IMG/VR virus record: IMGVR_UViG_3300037963_003217
Coordinates: 1-30,728 of that record
Strand: one strand, 5' to 3'
From: a virus
DNA length: 30,728 nt
The notes under the pieces were generated by a model. It was given only the letters and a program-made list of their open reading frames with translations, searched no databases and had not been told where the DNA came from. The position numbers and the translations under genes are program-made. Each line of letters starts with the position of its first letter. Position 1 is the first letter of the stretch. Positions 6,939 through 15,454 of the stretch are shown one piece after another.

Positions 6939-8289
6939 AAACGATTCAAATTACAAGAAGTATATAAGTCCAGCATATGATTCTGGTTTAGAATCTATTA
7001 ATGGATCAAGAACTCTTACGTTTGAAAGTGTTCCAGGTATAAAAGAAAAAACATTTAGAGCCACTTTAAAAAACAATGCTTTCAACAGACAAGCATTAGA
7101 TACATTTAGAGATGAAGCATTTAAAAGGTGGAGAGGAGGTAATGCGTTAGGTGTTAAAGTTGAAACAGATAAAGGTACATTTGAGTTTTCAAGACTAAGT
7201 ACTGTAGATGCTAAAGTTGGACAAGGTTTTAACAAGGGAGACACAGCAGAAGGATTACTAGCTGCTGCAATGGCTGCAAGATTTGTTAGTAAAACTAAAA
7301 AGATTGCTAAATCAGACGTAGTCAAAGTTTTGAAAAGTCTCAAAAGAACTAGCAAAGATAGAGCTATACAAAGTTTTGATTCACCAAACGAAAATAAAAA
7401 TATAGTTGATAAAGTAAATCTTGTCATTGGTATAGCTGAAAAGAACATGAATGCATTGTTGGATCCAAAAGTTATAGATGGATTCTTTGATGATCTCATG
7501 AATTCAGTTATATTCTATTCTAACAAAGGCTCGGTTAGAGATTGGGCAGACTTGTTATATAAAAATAACAGAGTAGACACAATTGATATAAATGCCGATG
7601 GTTTAACAGATCAAAAAGGAACAAAAGTAGATTTGTTTGTTCTAATCAATGGTGAAAGAGAAAACTTAAACTTATCACTAAAAGCTGGTGCTGTAAAACA
7701 ATTTGGTCAAATGTCAGGAGCAACGTTTGATGTAATGGCAAAATTGTTTAAACCTCTAGGTGTAAGATTCAGTAGTTCCGATCGAGATAAGTTTAATAAG
7801 TTACTTGCAGACAAAAGATTAAAGATGCACTCAAAAAGTATTGCAGCTGTGTCATATGCATATCAACAAGCTGCAAAACAAATAACTGATAACTTAAAAA
7901 ACAATCAAGATCAAGCTGTTGAAATGATATCCAAGTTTATCAAATATCATGCAACACTTAATGAGGAAGGTGTTTCATTGGTTCAATTAAACAACAACGA
8001 AGCTCAGATATATGAATTTGATAAACTTTTACCAGCACTTAAAAAAGATAGTAAAGAATTAACAGTTTCAATTGTAGATCAAAGAATAGGTGCTCCTGCT
8101 TCAGATTTTATTGAATCTAAACCTAAAATGACTTTACCTAAGATAGTAATTCACCCAGTAGGCTTTGATCCTAATATGGGATTGTTAGAAATACGTTCTA
8201 AAATTGATAGTAAAGGGGCCTCTCAACCATTCTATCATAGAAATTATTTGAACAAAGGTAAATATCTAACTAAGTTAATCGCTTATTAA
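6919..8289 (+). CDS. Possible PD-(D/E)XK nuclease-like protein
   Basis: A 456-residue protein. The pattern suggests a restriction-endonuclease fold: E111 in a helix (GDTAEGLLAAAMAARF), then D238 in a strand (GTKVDLFVLING), then K255 in the next strand (LNLSLKAG), followed by KQFGQMSG. The usual E/Q before xK is replaced by S253, so activity is uncertain. The C-terminal 150 residues (PASDFIESKPKM, KIVIHPVGFDPN) are not assigned. The ATG lies 20 bases inside the oxygenase gene, after GTAGGAAAT. Roles could include host DNA degradation or nucleic-acid processing. It could also be a non-enzymatic phage protein. Confidence 0.6.
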   Translation: MANLYSKNDSNYKKYISPAYDSGLESINGSRTLTFESVPGIKEKTFRATLKNNAFNRQALDTFRDEAFKRWRGGNALGVKVETDKGTFEFSRLSTVDAKVGQGFNKGDTAEGLLAAAMAARFVSKTKKIAKSDVVKVLKSLKRTSKDRAIQSFDSPNENKNIVDKVNLVIGIAEKNMNALLDPKVIDGFFDDLMNSVIFYSNKGSVRDWADLLYKNNRVDTIDINADGLTDQKGTKVDLFVLINGERENLNLSLKAGAVKQFGQMSGATFDVMAKLFKPLGVRFSSSDRDKFNKLLADKRLKMHSKSIAAVSYAYQQAAKQITDNLKNNQDQAVEMISKFIKYHATLNEEGVSLVQLNNNEAQIYEFDKLLPALKKDSKELTVSIVDQRIGAPASDFIESKPKMTLPKIVIHPVGFDPNMGLLEIRSKIDSKGASQPFYHRNYLNKGKYLTKLIAY

Positions 8290-8294
8290 AGTCT

Positions 8295-8302
8295 TATAAA
8301 TA
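8295..8302 (+). promoter_or_regulatory. T4-type late promoter motif
   Basis: Exact TATAAATA in the 47-base gap before the gene at 8337, followed by AGGAG at a good distance from the ATG. The best-placed late promoter in the window. Confidence 0.7.
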
Positions 8303-8336
8303 ACTCTGAACACTTACTCAAACACAGGAGAATAAT

Positions 8337-8537
8337 ATGAGTATTCCAGTTGAAGCTATGCACTCCATCGTTCGTGATGATTTTCTTGGCACAGCCGAGA
8401 GAATGATTGAAGCAGATGATGGATACAAACATCCTGTAGCTGGTCGAGATGCTGTTCGTTTGGCTTACGTATTGTCAGCTGAAGCGGGTAATGGCGATCA
8501 GTGGGATGAAGCTGTTGCTGCTTATCGTAGTGCATGA
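8337..8537 (+). CDS. Small late protein, first of three motif-sharing genes
   Basis: A 66-residue protein behind a late promoter and a strong AGGAG site. It is acidic and helical, and ends in GDQWDEAVAAYRSA. This tail resembles NDEWETAINSF and SDDYDSACDAY in the next two proteins, so the three may share an ancestral module. Its stop overlaps the next start (ATGA). The late promoter suggests a virion or assembly role. The family is not recognised. Confidence 0.75.
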   Translation: MSIPVEAMHSIVRDDFLGTAERMIEADDGYKHPVAGRDAVRLAYVLSAEAGNGDQWDEAVAAYRSA

Positions 8538-8803
8538 TAACTATAACGTATAAAGCTATATCTAATAAACAACCGTTTAAACAAGATTGGAAAACGGTTA
8601 GTGAGTTTTTTAATGATGTAAAAATATCTATTTGGGGCTCACGCTCTAAATGGTATATTGAAGATGGTTCTGTATATTATGAAAGAATTTATAAAAATAA
8701 TGATGAATGGGAAACCGCTATAAATTCTTTCCATAAACCATCTAAAATTAAAGCAAGAAACTTTAGGTTTGAAATTGTTAAAGAACAAGAAAGGCAAGGA
8801 TAA
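8534..8803 (+). CDS. Small hypothetical protein, second of three
   Basis: An 89-residue protein. The region DGSVYYERIYKNNDEWETA aligns without gaps to DGKLWVSNYYANSDDYDSA in the next protein, and WKTVSEF matches WTSVSEY, so these two look like paralogues. A basic tail (KPSKIKARNFRF) is unique to this copy. It starts with an ATGA overlap and ends with a TAATG overlap. Function unknown. Confidence 0.75.
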   Translation: MITITYKAISNKQPFKQDWKTVSEFFNDVKISIWGSRSKWYIEDGSVYYERIYKNNDEWETAINSFHKPSKIKARNFRFEIVKEQERQG

Positions 8804-9126
8804 TGGCTATAAAAGTCACCAAAGAAATTACGGTGGTTGGTCACGAAGATAGAGTATGGACATCTGTTAGTGAATACAAAGGTGTGTTAGACATGAGAAA
8901 TGATGCAACATACAATGGTTTGTTTGCTGCAACAGAATCATTTAAAACACAAGCTGCTGAAATTAACTTAGATGCTGATGGTAAATTGTGGGTATCAAAC
9001 TATTATGCAAACTCAGATGATTACGATTCTGCTTGTGATGCTTATGCACAATGGTTTACAGATAATCCATCTGTTTCGAGACCTCTTCTACTTAATAACG
9101 ACACTGCAACAACAGAAACAGTTTAA
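8803..9126 (+). CDS. Small hypothetical protein, third of three
   Basis: A 107-residue paralogue of the preceding protein (see shared VSE and DG...D..A motifs). It has a longer N-terminal beta-rich part (AIKVTKEITVVGHEDRVW) and a polar Thr-rich tail. It overlaps the previous stop by one base (TAATG). Expression is probably late, from the promoter at 8295. Function unknown. Confidence 0.75.
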   Translation: MAIKVTKEITVVGHEDRVWTSVSEYKGVLDMRNDATYNGLFAATESFKTQAAEINLDADGKLWVSNYYANSDDYDSACDAYAQWFTDNPSVSRPLLLNNDTATTETV

Positions 9127-9930
9127 TTGATTGTTATAGATCAAAACAAAGAAAAAATAGATGATGAAAGAATGTATTCTTTCGATCTTCCATATGTAAT
9201 TGATCCTCATTACTTATCTGAAATGTATTATGATAAGTATGTGAAGTCGACAGAATCTTGGTGGCCTTGGAAAGCACAACCAGGTAACAAAACCTTACCT
9301 CCAAGAGATCATGATCTAAAGGATTGGAAAGGATGGAGTAAAAGAGGATACAACTTTCCTGAAGTGACTAGAAGAGATAGTCACGTAGATCCATTAATAT
9401 TAGACATAGTAGATTACTTTGGATGGACAAATACAGCTGTTTGGTGGAATTATACATCAGATTGGTTTGATTATCCTGTCCATACAGATAGTAATCACTT
9501 TGTTAATAAGCAATGTGATGAGAACAGTCCTCGTGAAAATGCTCCTCTTCAAACGGTTCCTAAAGAGAGATTAATATATTTAAATCTTGGTTTAGATTAT
9601 AATGAGATAAAGAGAGAGGGTTGTAAGTTTTCAATAAACATAGTTTGTAGTCAAGAGTTTAATGGTGATCCAAAACCTCAACCAATGATGTTCACCAAAG
9701 AAAACCAACTTGAGTTAATGAATGACGGTAAGATAGAATCTACTATGGATTATTACAAATCAGAGGATGATTTTGCTTATTACTACAAAAGTGCACTTAT
9801 AAACACAACATGGACACATTATGTTGAGGGTGACAGACAGCATGATAGACTATTATGGAGACTGTCAATTTATGGTTCTGAACACAACTTTGACGATGCA
9901 AAAGAAAAATTAAAATCAATGGGATTATAA
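9127..9930 (+). CDS. Possible 2OG-Fe(II) oxygenase-like protein
   Basis: A 267-residue protein. YPVHTDSNHF supplies H119 and D121 of an HxD motif. Near the C-terminus THYVEGDRQHDRLLWRLSIYG offers H231 or H239 and an arginine, the layout of phage 2-oxoglutarate oxygenases such as prolyl-hydroxylase types. Resemblance to the two AspH-like proteins here is only at motif level. The start is uncertain: TTG at 9127 follows the previous stop directly and has no clear ribosome site, while ATG at 9172 would remove 15 residues. The stop lies inside a TATAAATA motif. Confidence 0.6.
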   Translation: MIVIDQNKEKIDDERMYSFDLPYVIDPHYLSEMYYDKYVKSTESWWPWKAQPGNKTLPPRDHDLKDWKGWSKRGYNFPEVTRRDSHVDPLILDIVDYFGWTNTAVWWNYTSDWFDYPVHTDSNHFVNKQCDENSPRENAPLQTVPKERLIYLNLGLDYNEIKREGCKFSINIVCSQEFNGDPKPQPMMFTKENQLELMNDGKIESTMDYYKSEDDFAYYYKSALINTTWTHYVEGDRQHDRLLWRLSIYGSEHNFDDAKEKLKSMGL

Positions 9931-9933
9931 ATA
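9926..9933 (+). promoter_or_regulatory. T4-type late promoter motif
   Basis: TATAAATA overlapping the stop of the preceding gene, 68 bases before the virion-block gene at 10001. A second TATAAATA at 9948-9955 lies within the spacer of the sigma70-like promoter. Confidence 0.55.
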
Positions 9934-9937
9934 AGCG

Positions 9938-9966
9938 TTGACTACTATATAAATATATGGTATAAT
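9938..9966 (+). promoter_or_regulatory. Sigma70-like promoter, near consensus
   Basis: TTGACT (9938-9943), 17 bases, TATAAT (9961-9966), with predicted start near 9973 and a leader of about 28 bases to the ATG at 10001. It is stacked with late-type motifs at 9926 and 9948, so the gene could be transcribed early and late. Confidence 0.85.
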
Positions 9967-10000
9967 AAGATATAAACAGTTAGCCTACGGGAAACCTGAT

Positions 10001-12469
10001 ATGACACATGCTGTTCTGGCCTTTGGAAGGATGAATCCACCAACAAAAGGTCATGAAAAATTTATAAAGAAGACACATGAAGTGGCCAAGAAAGTTGGTG
10101 GTAAAGCTCATGTAATAGCCTCACACAGTGAAGGCAATGCAAAGAATCCTATTCCTCAGAAAAAGAAACTAGAATACATAAAGAAGATAGCGCATCCTGA
10201 CGTTCATGTATCTGGTTCATCTAAAGAACAACCATCTATATTACATCACGCTGCTAAGCTCCATGCTGCTGGTCATAAACATCTGCATGTTGTAGCTGCA
10301 GGTGAGAGAGAAGCTGAGTTTCATAAAACTCTACACAAGTATAATGGTAAAAAAGGTACACATGGCCATTATAACTTCAAATCAATTACAATACATTCTG
10401 CAGGAAAAAGAGATCCGGATGCTCATGGTACTACAGGTATATCTGGTACTAAAATGAGACAGCATGCACATAATAACGATCATAAATCATTTAAAGCAGG
10501 TCTTCCAAAGGCCCTACATTCGCATAAGGACGAAATAATGAACCACATTAAAACTCAAAAGGAAGACCTAGATCAAGAGTTTGAACAACTACTTGAAGCT
10601 ATGGATATCAAACAAAGAATCAAACGAAAGTTGATCATGAGACGAGCACGTCCTAAGATTAACAGAATGAAGCGTTTGTATAAGAAGAGGAAGGTACCTG
10701 AAAAGAACCTCGTCCAGAGAGCCCGCAAAGCTGGTATCAGATTTGTAAGGAAGAAAGTAGCTGGAAAGAAAGGTACACAATACGGTAAACTTAGTGCAGC
10801 TGCAAAGATGCATATCGACAAGAAAGTTGCTAAACAACAAAGAATTGTTAACAATATAGCTAAAAGACTATTGCCGAGAACTAGAAAAGCTGAGCTAGTA
10901 AGATTACAAAAGAATGAAGTTGAAACAGCATTTGGTGATTATATTGAAGAAAGACATAAACGAAAAGATGGCAAGGCCTTTGAAATTAAAGATACTGGAA
11001 CACAAGCTGGAAACACAAAACATACTTACAAGAAGAAGAATGAGAAAGGAGAAATGGGCGCACCTGTTACAGAACAGGACCTTCATTCGCTTTTCTTGAA
11101 GTCGGAAAAAGGAGAACATCCGTTTGAAGTTATTTTAGAAGTATTTGTAAGAGGAATAGAAGACTGGGATGGTGGATCCAATTCACCTGCTCAATATGCA
11201 TTCAATAGAGTTAACTCATTCATTGCTGGTGGTAAAGCATATGAATTGGATAGTGACTTAGTTGAAGATTCTAGTAAGAGAGCAGCAGATCAAACATCAA
11301 ACCTAAACCGTAAAATAGGTAGAAAGAGTGAAACACTTAGAAGTAAGCAAAGTGTTTCTTCTAAGTCTACCACGTTATTCAAAAGACGTCATGGAGGAAA
11401 GACCTCTCAACACAGACAAGATACAGGAATGGGTAGATCTAGTAGTGCAGAAGGTGATGTGGCTCATACTAAGAGGCCTAAGGGTGGAATTACAAAAATG
11501 CACAAAGACCTTAAAAATTATAGTGAAAAAGATTTTAGAAGAGTGCATGGTAAATCAAAATCTGCTGCAAGACAAGCATTAGCAAAAGAAAACTATGCAA
11601 TGGTATCTGGAGCAACTAGTATGACACAATCCAAGACACCACCTCCTCAAAGAGTAAAGAAGGATAAAGCTGGTAGTGCTTACATGAAGTTTGAAGGAAC
11701 ACCTGAGGCTACTGCTCATGCAAAGAAAGTGACACCTGGTGAGACAAATGAAGCTGCTGACTCATTTTACAACAGAGCTGGAGTTACTAAAGGCTATATG
11801 GATCGTATGAAAAAGATCAACAAAGGTGAGGCCTATGCTCGGCCAAAACCTAGTGGTCCAAGAACTGGTGGAGCACAGGCTTTCAAAGATAAAATGTCTA
11901 AGAAGAAAGTGGATGAAGCAGCTCCTTTACCAACAAGTAAACAAACAGCTGGTGCAGATAAGATTAAGAAGAATCTTCTCACAAAAGCAATCAAGAGACA
12001 GATGCAAGAGAAGATGGGTATGGATGCCAATACAGATGAAGTTGCAGCAACCCAACAAAAGAATATGCCTGCTAAGATGAAAGGTAGAATTAAGCTGTAT
12101 ATGATGCCAAAAGTGATGCAAAAAGAAGCATACAAACAAGGTCCCGCACCTACAATGGGACAAAAGAAAGCTATGAACAAAGCTATCGACAATCTTGTAA
12201 ACAATCCTAAGAAAGTTCCTGAGTTTGCCAAAGGTCCGTTAAAGATGCAAAAGGAAGACCTTAACTTGTCTTTCGAGCAATGGTTAGAAGCATACAGCGC
12301 TTCTTATGGAACAGTAAGAGCTGGTACTACATCTAAGATGGGTGCTGCAAGAGGTAAGAAACCATCATCTGGTACATTTGGATCATCTTACAATAAACCG
12401 GTGGTTGGAGACCGAAAACAGCTTAGAGATCCGATGAAAAAGCGGAAAACTGAAGTAAGTTGGTCATGA
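10001..12469 (+). CDS. Nucleotidyltransferase fused to a long basic region (probable head protein)
   Basis: An 822-residue protein. Residues 1-180 form a cytidylyltransferase/NMN adenylyltransferase-like domain: GRMNPPTKGHEKF carries the (H/T)xGH motif at 15-18, and ISGTKMR (147-153) is the second signature. Residues 200-300 are extremely Lys/Arg-rich. The rest is polar and low in hydrophobics. QKEDL-x4-FEQ-x-LEA occurs twice, at 186-200 and 750-764, after the enzyme domain and near the C-terminus. LLEA and WLEA fit the (L/I)xE preference of the T4 prohead protease, so cleavage into pieces is plausible. The gene heads the virion block. Reaction and substrate (NMN, nicotinate nucleotide or another) cannot be fixed from sequence. 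Confidence 0.8.
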   Translation: MTHAVLAFGRMNPPTKGHEKFIKKTHEVAKKVGGKAHVIASHSEGNAKNPIPQKKKLEYIKKIAHPDVHVSGSSKEQPSILHHAAKLHAAGHKHLHVVAAGEREAEFHKTLHKYNGKKGTHGHYNFKSITIHSAGKRDPDAHGTTGISGTKMRQHAHNNDHKSFKAGLPKALHSHKDEIMNHIKTQKEDLDQEFEQLLEAMDIKQRIKRKLIMRRARPKINRMKRLYKKRKVPEKNLVQRARKAGIRFVRKKVAGKKGTQYGKLSAAAKMHIDKKVAKQQRIVNNIAKRLLPRTRKAELVRLQKNEVETAFGDYIEERHKRKDGKAFEIKDTGTQAGNTKHTYKKKNEKGEMGAPVTEQDLHSLFLKSEKGEHPFEVILEVFVRGIEDWDGGSNSPAQYAFNRVNSFIAGGKAYELDSDLVEDSSKRAADQTSNLNRKIGRKSETLRSKQSVSSKSTTLFKRRHGGKTSQHRQDTGMGRSSSAEGDVAHTKRPKGGITKMHKDLKNYSEKDFRRVHGKSKSAARQALAKENYAMVSGATSMTQSKTPPPQRVKKDKAGSAYMKFEGTPEATAHAKKVTPGETNEAADSFYNRAGVTKGYMDRMKKINKGEAYARPKPSGPRTGGAQAFKDKMSKKKVDEAAPLPTSKQTAGADKIKKNLLTKAIKRQMQEKMGMDANTDEVAATQQKNMPAKMKGRIKLYMMPKVMQKEAYKQGPAPTMGQKKAMNKAIDNLVNNPKKVPEFAKGPLKMQKEDLNLSFEQWLEAYSASYGTVRAGTTSKMGAARGKKPSSGTFGSSYNKPVVGDRKQLRDPMKKRKTEVSWS

Positions 12470-12738
12470 GAAACTTTCGAGATTTTATAAATAACAGCAT
12501 AGATGAACAGGTGGCTTTGCCACCTAAGTTACACAGATTACTACGTCTAGGCTTATCATCTAAAGAAGACCTGGAAACAATGAGAAGAGCTTTGAGATCA
12601 GGTCATGATAAGGCAATGTTAAGTCCTAGATTACGTAAACAATTGAGTATGTTGCTTAGCAAATTTATTGACGCTGTAGAGGATGATAACGAAATTTTTA
12701 GAAGAATGAGAAATCGTATTCAAAAGGGGAAGAAGTAA
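12466..12738 (+). CDS. Small basic helical protein in virion block
   Basis: A 90-residue protein whose ATG at 12466 overlaps the upstream stop (ATGA). An in-frame TTG two codons earlier is less likely. LPPKLHRLLRLGLSSKEDL and LSPRLRKQLSMLLSKFIDA are amphipathic helices rich in Leu and Arg. Similar small proteins sit in the virion blocks of marine T4-like phages, without assigned function. A TATAAATA at 12486 lies inside its coding region and is probably chance. Its stop overlaps the next start (TAATG). Confidence 0.75.
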   Translation: MRNFRDFINNSIDEQVALPPKLHRLLRLGLSSKEDLETMRRALRSGHDKAMLSPRLRKQLSMLLSKFIDAVEDDNEIFRRMRNRIQKGKK

Positions 12739-14555
12739 TGCATAAGTTTGGATTTTCAGACAGCGTCTTGGATGTTGCTAAGGCTGTCTTAGATAAAAAG
12801 AAACCTGAGGAGCTTGAAGAAGCAAAAATGCCTCGGCAAATGAAGGATCCTAAAAAGGAGACTTTGATGGCTTATCCATATAAGCCAGGTAAAGCTAGAG
12901 TTCAAGTTGTTGACAAGAAAGATGTCAAGGACAAGGAAAAGAAAGGCTATGTCCACGCTGAAGAAGTTGAAGAAGATGCAATTGCAGAAGCAATGGAAAT
13001 GCATGTTAAGATGGAACCTGGTGGAACTCACTATAAAGTACATAAGGTTGGTAAGAAGCTAGCTGCACATGGTGGTATCAAAGTTGGTGAAAGACTTTCT
13101 GATACAGAGATGGATGATGCTAGAGAATCTGGTATTAGAGTCCGTCATGTTAAAGAAGGTGCCATGAAGCGTATTGCTACTCAAGCACAACTAGATGAGC
13201 CTGGTTCTGGCCTTGAAACATTCAAGAAAATGAATGCTAAGAAAAATGGTAATGGTATGAAAAAAGTACCACAAAATGGTTCTTCTGACATGAACACAAT
13301 GAAGAATGAAGCAGCAGATATAGACGACGAGAATGTAGACAAAGCTCTCAAGCATGATTGTGCATCTCACGTAGTTCATAAAGAACATGGTGAAGGACAA
13401 TGTATTCCTGGTATGCATACTATTGTTGAGACAGAAGATGGTCAAGGATATGTAACACACTATGATATTATGTTTGGATCACAAATTGTCGAAGACGTTC
13501 CTGTCGAAGAGTTAGAAATAGTTAAAGAAATGTCTCATGGTCATCCTCGTAAAAAGAAGATGAAAATGGAGGCACACCAAGGAAAAAAGCATCTTGATCC
13601 AGTTGGTCAAGAAGATGATGATGTCGATAATGATGGTGACACAGATAGTTCAGACAAGTACTTGAAGAAGAGACGTAAAGCTATTTCTAAAGCTATCAAG
13701 AATCAAGAAGAAACTGAATACGAATTAGGTAAGTTAATTTCACAAGAAGCTCATGAAATGTCAACAAAAGGCAAATGTCCAGAGACAGATGCACTTGGTG
13801 GCAAGAAGATGAACTCCAGTGCTGGTGTTGCTACTGTTAGTGAAGATGCAGGAGATGAGAAAGTAAGAAGCTCCGCACAAGCTGGCCAATTAGCTAAACA
13901 CTATTACATGAAAGCTAAACAAGCTCAACAATCTGGTAGTAAAGAACAAGCAGCCAAGATGATGTCTGTTGCAAAGAAGTTTTATCGTAAAAGTGAATCT
14001 GATGCATCACAAGAAAAAGGTGGTAGAGCTGTAGGTGCTGCTGAAGGTTGGGAAGTTGAAGACCTTGGTCCTGGTGAGATTTACTTCAATGAACTAGAAA
14101 TTCAAGAGTTAGAAGCTGCAGAAGATATTGTTTCTGAAGAACTCGTACAAGAAGCTCCTCGCAAAGGAGGAGGAGCCAAAGTGGGGGAGTCCGAAAGGTC
14201 CGGACATAGAGTCACTAAGACTGAAAAGGAAGGACCAGAACATATTGTAATGCAACTTCGTAAAGTTGTTTCAGTTGGCAAAAACCATGGAGGAGTACAT
14301 TTCCAAGGAGGAAAGAGTAAGTCCAAAGTAGATCCAGGTACAGCTCAAAAGGCTTTGAGTAGATACAACAGTTCTAAGCCTGCTGAGAAAGCTGAATTAC
14401 AAAAGCATATGGATCACTCACATGATGCACTAAAGCATGTTGCAAGTGGAGGTGATCTAAGCAAGAGTCCAATGGCTTCTGAAAAGAAGAGTTCAGTAGA
14501 TGTTACACAGTTTAAAAGACATGGTGTACAATCTAAGTCAGGACACTATAATTAA
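12738..14555 (+). CDS. Charged head-associated protein with EF-hand-like loop
   Basis: A 605-residue hydrophilic protein with little hydrophobic core, resembling the large low-complexity structural proteins of T4-like cyanophages. Residues 295-306 (DVDNDGDTDSSD) place acidic residues at positions 1, 3, 5 and 12 with Gly at 6, an EF-hand/dockerin-type calcium loop, followed by a basic helix (KYLKKRRKAISKAI). Several LEA/LEE-type sites (NELEIQELEAAED) could be prohead-protease targets. An A/K/Q-rich stretch (390-430) looks helical. AAGGGGAAG precedes the ATG, which overlaps the upstream stop (TAATG). It probably lies in or on the head. It could be a scaffold or core protein, but this is not shown. 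Confidence 0.75.
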   Translation: MHKFGFSDSVLDVAKAVLDKKKPEELEEAKMPRQMKDPKKETLMAYPYKPGKARVQVVDKKDVKDKEKKGYVHAEEVEEDAIAEAMEMHVKMEPGGTHYKVHKVGKKLAAHGGIKVGERLSDTEMDDARESGIRVRHVKEGAMKRIATQAQLDEPGSGLETFKKMNAKKNGNGMKKVPQNGSSDMNTMKNEAADIDDENVDKALKHDCASHVVHKEHGEGQCIPGMHTIVETEDGQGYVTHYDIMFGSQIVEDVPVEELEIVKEMSHGHPRKKKMKMEAHQGKKHLDPVGQEDDDVDNDGDTDSSDKYLKKRRKAISKAIKNQEETEYELGKLISQEAHEMSTKGKCPETDALGGKKMNSSAGVATVSEDAGDEKVRSSAQAGQLAKHYYMKAKQAQQSGSKEQAAKMMSVAKKFYRKSESDASQEKGGRAVGAAEGWEVEDLGPGEIYFNELEIQELEAAEDIVSEELVQEAPRKGGGAKVGESERSGHRVTKTEKEGPEHIVMQLRKVVSVGKNHGGVHFQGGKSKSKVDPGTAQKALSRYNSSKPAEKAELQKHMDHSHDALKHVASGGDLSKSPMASEKKSSVDVTQFKRHGVQSKSGHYN

Positions 14556-14698
14556 TGGCTGATTTGAACAAGAAACCAAAACGTCGAAAGAAAGCCCAGG
14601 CAGTACCAGATACTGATAGAGTAACTGACGATACTGGTAGATTGAAGTTTATGAAAACATCTAAATACTTAAAGACTATAACACAAGGAGAAAACTAA
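14555..14698 (+). CDS. Small basic protein (47 aa)
   Basis: ATG at 14555 overlaps the previous stop, and its own TAA overlaps the next ATG (both TAATG), so it is a coupled gene between two structural genes. The sequence begins MADLNKKPKRRKKAQ, giving a strongly basic N-terminus followed by a polar tail that ends TITQGEN. Function unknown; DNA contact or capsid contact is possible. Confidence 0.75.
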   Translation: MADLNKKPKRRKKAQAVPDTDRVTDDTGRLKFMKTSKYLKTITQGEN

Positions 14699-15450
14699 TG
14701 GCTTTATGGGGTAAATCAACCTCTGCTGATTCCAGGCCTAAATTCGTCGTAGATAACACAGATGCGGCTGATGGCCCTGGAGCAAGAGAACACGTAAAGG
14801 CCACAACACGTGGCTGGGAAATGTCACCTGGTACGGGTGCCAGTGGTAACGATAATGCTGATGCACAACCAGAAATCTTGGTTGCTATCGGTGGTCTGTC
14901 ATCTACATTGGGTGCTGCAAACCTCTTGTCGGTAGACTTTGCTGCTGGAACATATGCACACGATGGGTCTGCAGACTTTGATGTTGTATACACATTTGAT
15001 GAGGCAATCACTGTCACATCTGCTGCTGCAACTGCTGATAACGTAACATCTAACAAGATTGTTGTCGACTTCCACATTGTCAAGGTCACTGACATGACAA
15101 AACGTGAAGACATGAAGATGCAATATCACAGTGGTTCTGGTACAAACACATTGACATTCAGAGGTAGAATTCCTGCTGCTGGTCAAGCCGGTGACTACAT
15201 TGCTGGTGCTGATGCAACGTATGCCATGAGAACTGATGGATCATCTGCTGCTGTTGACGGAAACGGAACAACAGTTGCTGTTTGTGACGCTGACCACGCA
15301 GGTGGTAGTGCTGCTGCAGGTGCTGATGGATCCAGTGAAGTTTGGGATACAGCTATCAATAAGACTGGTTCAACAACAGCCTGTCTTACAACTACAGCTG
15401 GTTCTGGTAGTGGTTCACGTGAAGTATTAACTGGTGTTGTGTTAGGATAA
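14698..15450 (+). CDS. Virion structural protein (MALWG type)
   Basis: A 250-residue Ala/Gly/Thr-rich beta-type protein. The N-terminus MALWGKSTSADSRPKF resembles a common family of abundant structural proteins in T4-like cyanophages. CAAGGAG lies just before the start, the strongest ribosome site of the block, and codons are more GC-rich than those of neighbours, both consistent with high expression. Residues around NKIVVDFHIVKVTD look like beta strands. The precise place in the virion (head, neck or tail) is not clear. Confidence 0.75.
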   Translation: MALWGKSTSADSRPKFVVDNTDAADGPGAREHVKATTRGWEMSPGTGASGNDNADAQPEILVAIGGLSSTLGAANLLSVDFAAGTYAHDGSADFDVVYTFDEAITVTSAAATADNVTSNKIVVDFHIVKVTDMTKREDMKMQYHSGSGTNTLTFRGRIPAAGQAGDYIAGADATYAMRTDGSSAAVDGNGTTVAVCDADHAGGSAAAGADGSSEVWDTAINKTGSTTACLTTTAGSGSGSREVLTGVVLG

Positions 15451-15454
15451 TAGT

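Noticed and set aside
10573-10854. Minus-strand hydrophobic ORF opposite the basic region of the 822-aa protein
   Set aside because: Hydrophobic reading is expected opposite Lys/Arg codons; no ribosome site or operon context.
12486-12493. TATAAATA near the start of the 90-aa gene
   Set aside because: Inside coding sequence. It could serve the 605-aa gene downstream, but nothing supports it beyond the 8 bases.
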